A DNA stretch of 64,000 bases from Sphaerochaeta sp. (GTDB lineage: Bacteria > Spirochaetota > Spirochaetia > Sphaerochaetales > Sphaerochaetaceae): assembly GCA_022482495.1 (NCBI GenBank), contig JAKVPA010000004.1, positions 1-64,000 on the forward strand. Reading direction: 5' to 3'. The translations under genes were made by a program, and so were the position numbers. Shown piece after piece: positions 62,656-64,000 of the stretch. The notes beneath the pieces were generated by a model. That model searched no databases. It saw nothing but the letters and a program-made list of their open reading frames with translations, and had not been told where the DNA came from. Numbering within the stretch: the stretch's first letter is position 1; every line of letters begins with the position of its first letter.

Positions 62656-63555
62656 TTACAGGTCACGGAGGAACAAAGAAATGGAGGAGGCGAGCTCTTT
62701 TTGGACGGAGCGGTACATCGGCAGGTTGTGGCGGGTGTGGGAACGCTTGCCCATGTCCATTTCCCAGACCTGGAAACGCTCGCTCTGCTGCAGTTTCTCG
62801 ATGGTTTTCAGGCTGGAGAACGGCACCGTCTTGTCCCCTTTGTCCTGTACGGCGTAGAACGGGACGGTGAGGGAAGGAATACCTTTCCGGATCTGGGGAA
62901 GATTGGCGATCAAGGAAAGACCGGCGCGCGGGAATATCCCTCCGTATCCCGTCCATTCTTCCTGGCCGTCGTCCCGATCCTGGTGGCTTTGGGTGAACGT
63001 CCCATAGGATGGCTTGATGGCGGCCAACGTGCGGACGAACAGCCTGCTGAGCTTCCGGTAGGAGACCACGGCGGAGATGGACACCAAGGCATCAGGACGT
63101 TGGTCCGTTTCTTGGAATTCCTCTGCCAGCTTGATGGCCAACGCCCCGCCCATGGAGTGGCCCATGATGATCACCGTACCATATTGCTTGCGCAGTTTCA
63201 GATAGTACGAACGGATGTATCCGTACCATTGGTTGAACGAGGTGCGTTCCAGATCTTTGGGATCGGTGCCGAAGCCGGGAAGAAGCGGGGCGTACACATC
63301 GTATCCTTCCTGGAAAAAGTGGTCGGCGAAGAAGGTGTAGAGATATGGGGTGGAAGGAAAGCCGTGGATCATCAAAATCGCCTTGTCGTTGCCCCCTGTT
63401 TTGATGATGGACCGGCACTTCGGGCTGAAACAACGTGACTCATCCGGCGCGGCGAGGACGGAGGTGTATGGCTCCCGGTAGCCGGGGAGAAAGAGGTTCC
63501 AGCAGACCAGCAGGACAAGGAAGAGAAGAATGATGGGGCGGATGATTCGTTTCAT
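62656..63555 (-). CDS. Membrane-anchored alpha/beta hydrolase, copy 2
   Basis: This intact 299-residue paralogue of the previous gene has an anchor (IILLFLVLLVCWNLFLPGY), the shared CFSPKCRSIIKTGGNDKAIL, oxyanion HGFPSTPYL, nucleophile Ser in IIMGHSMGGALAIKLAEEF, Asp in FYAVQDKGDKTVP and His in KRSHTRHNLPMY. The pair results from tandem duplication. It resembles monoglyceride lipase/carboxylesterase proteins. The substrate is unknown. Confidence 0.87.
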   Translation of the reverse strand: MKRIIRPIILLFLVLLVCWNLFLPGYREPYTSVLAAPDESRCFSPKCRSIIKTGGNDKAILMIHGFPSTPYLYTFFADHFFQEGYDVYAPLLPGFGTDPKDLERTSFNQWYGYIRSYYLKLRKQYGTVIIMGHSMGGALAIKLAEEFQETDQRPDALVSISAVVSYRKLSRLFVRTLAAIKPSYGTFTQSHQDRDDGQEEWTGYGGIFPRAGLSLIANLPQIRKGIPSLTVPFYAVQDKGDKTVPFSSLKTIEKLQQSERFQVWEMDMGKRSHTRHNLPMYRSVQKELASSISLFLRDL

Positions 63556-63562
63556 AGGGACG

Positions 63563-63589
63563 AAAACGACCCGGCTTGCACCGGGTCGT
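63563..63589 (-). terminator. Rho-independent terminator after the Na+ pump beta subunit gene
   Basis: ACGACCCGG and CCGGGTCGT pair around six bases and, on the minus strand, run into TTTT. It separates the decarboxylase operon from the hydrolase pair. Confidence 0.85.
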
Positions 63590-63616
63590 CATTCAAGCAA
63601 ATCGATGCATCAAGGC

Positions 63617-64000
63617 TTACAGCTGTTCCATGAAGGGCACGATGGCCAACATGACACCGGCTGCAACGGCGGAACCAATGACACCTGCCACGTTCGGTCC
63701 CATGGCGTGCATCAGCAGGAAGTTCTGCGGATCGGCTTCCTGGCCTACCTTGCTGGAGACACGGGCCGCCATCGGAACGGCGGAGACTCCCGCCGAACCG
63801 ATCAACGGGTTGGTCGGGTGCTTCGGGTCGAGCTTGTTCATCAGCTTGCCCAGCAGTACACCACCGGCCGTGCCCAGAGAGAAGGCGATCATGCCGAGGA
63901 GCAGAATGCCCAGCGTGTTCAGCGTCAGGAAGTGGCTGGCCTCCATCTTCGATCCAACGGAGAGTCCGAGGAAGATGGTCACCGTGTTCATCAACGCGTT
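63617..64000 (-). CDS. Sodium-translocating decarboxylase beta subunit (partial)
   Basis: Only the last 127 codons are inside the window; the 5' part lies beyond base 64000. The sequence [40 protein letters not shown] with the conserved membrane Asp region, [20 protein letters not shown] and [18 protein letters not shown] is the C-terminal half of OadB/GcdB/MmdB. It pumps Na+ while decarboxylating oxaloacetate, glutaconyl-CoA or methylmalonyl-CoA. Which one cannot be told without the alpha subunit. Confidence 0.93.
   Translation of the reverse strand, partial: NALMNTVTIFLGLSVGSKMEASHFLTLNTLGILLLGMIAFSLGTAGGVLLGKLMNKLDPKHPTNPLIGSAGVSAVPMAARVSSKVGQEADPQNFLLMHAMGPNVAGVIGSAVAAGVMLAIVPFMEQL

Overview
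This is a GC-rich bacterial chromosome segment with tightly packed genes and many 1-4 base ATGA overlaps. The gene content points to an anaerobic, sugar-fermenting spirochaete, most likely Sphaerochaeta-like. The evidence is binding-protein signal peptides ending in FANGAKE or FAQGQKE, sugar ABC operons that carry no ATPase gene, a GTP-type PEP carboxykinase, a Na+-translocating decarboxylase beta subunit, a selenium-dependent xanthine dehydrogenase type enzyme, a duplicated DUF1538 protein with PII proteins, and LpoB/COG3014 lipoproteins. The taxon is inferred; there is no rRNA gene. No prophage, insertion sequence, CRISPR array or origin was seen.

Region by region. 0.3-3.4 kb: peroxide defence (PerR, DUF4491, KatG). 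3.4-5.1 kb: AbrB-type regulator and a two-gene ABC exporter, on the minus strand. 5.2-10.4 kb: LacI-controlled sugar ABC importer (two operators, permease, binding protein, permease) that runs into a metallo-beta-lactamase-fold gene. 10.4-13.0 kb: HNH nuclease, ZIP metal transporter, GpmA. 13.0-14.6 kb: a lone diaminopentanoate-dehydrogenase-like gene, then a scar where two divergent genes were cut and joined. 14.6-20.7 kb: alpha-xylosidase operon (LacI, binding protein, two permeases, GH31). 20.8-23.3 kb: DJ-1-like gene and a flavin reductase that lacks the CxxC motif, divergent from LysR. 23.3-26.3 kb: compact HMA / methyltransferase / AraC / DUF3793 / flavodoxin operon. 26.4-32.2 kb: GH13, DUF2156, a SPASM protein without radical-SAM cysteines, a membrane protein, MBL, glyoxalase, GNAT. 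32.3-37.9 kb: c-di-GMP and phosphorelay signalling (GGDEF, HPt, REC-GGDEF-EAL-REC) with an ADP-ribosylglycohydrolase. 38-41 kb: envelope lipoproteins. 41.5 kb: tRNA-Ala(GGC). 41.7-43.8 kb: DUF1538 with tandem PII. 44-49.8 kb: Asd, a small exported protein, U32 peptidase, GPH symporter, cNMP-binding protein. 49.9-57.7 kb: PckG, NCS2 permease, acyltransferase-like protein, MBL, RNase D, PanE, aldo/keto reductase. 57.7-64 kb: selenium-type xanthine dehydrogenase, PfkB kinase, dCMP deaminase, two duplicated lipases/hydrolases, and the start of the Na+ pump beta subunit.

The genes fit together as carbohydrate uptake (two ATPase-less ABC systems that would borrow a shared ATPase, plus one GPH symporter) feeding glycolysis (GpmA) and C4/PEP metabolism (PckG, Na+ decarboxylase). 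Purine salvage or catabolism (NCS2 permease, xanthine dehydrogenase) and oxidative/metal stress functions sit around this core.

An important caveat: at least eight single-base frameshifts interrupt otherwise well-conserved genes (TrxB-like, both PII domains, the small exported protein, U32, RNase D, aldo/keto reductase, one hydrolase). Most lie in or next to short C or A runs. Consensus indels are the simplest explanation, so these genes are annotated across the break and flagged.
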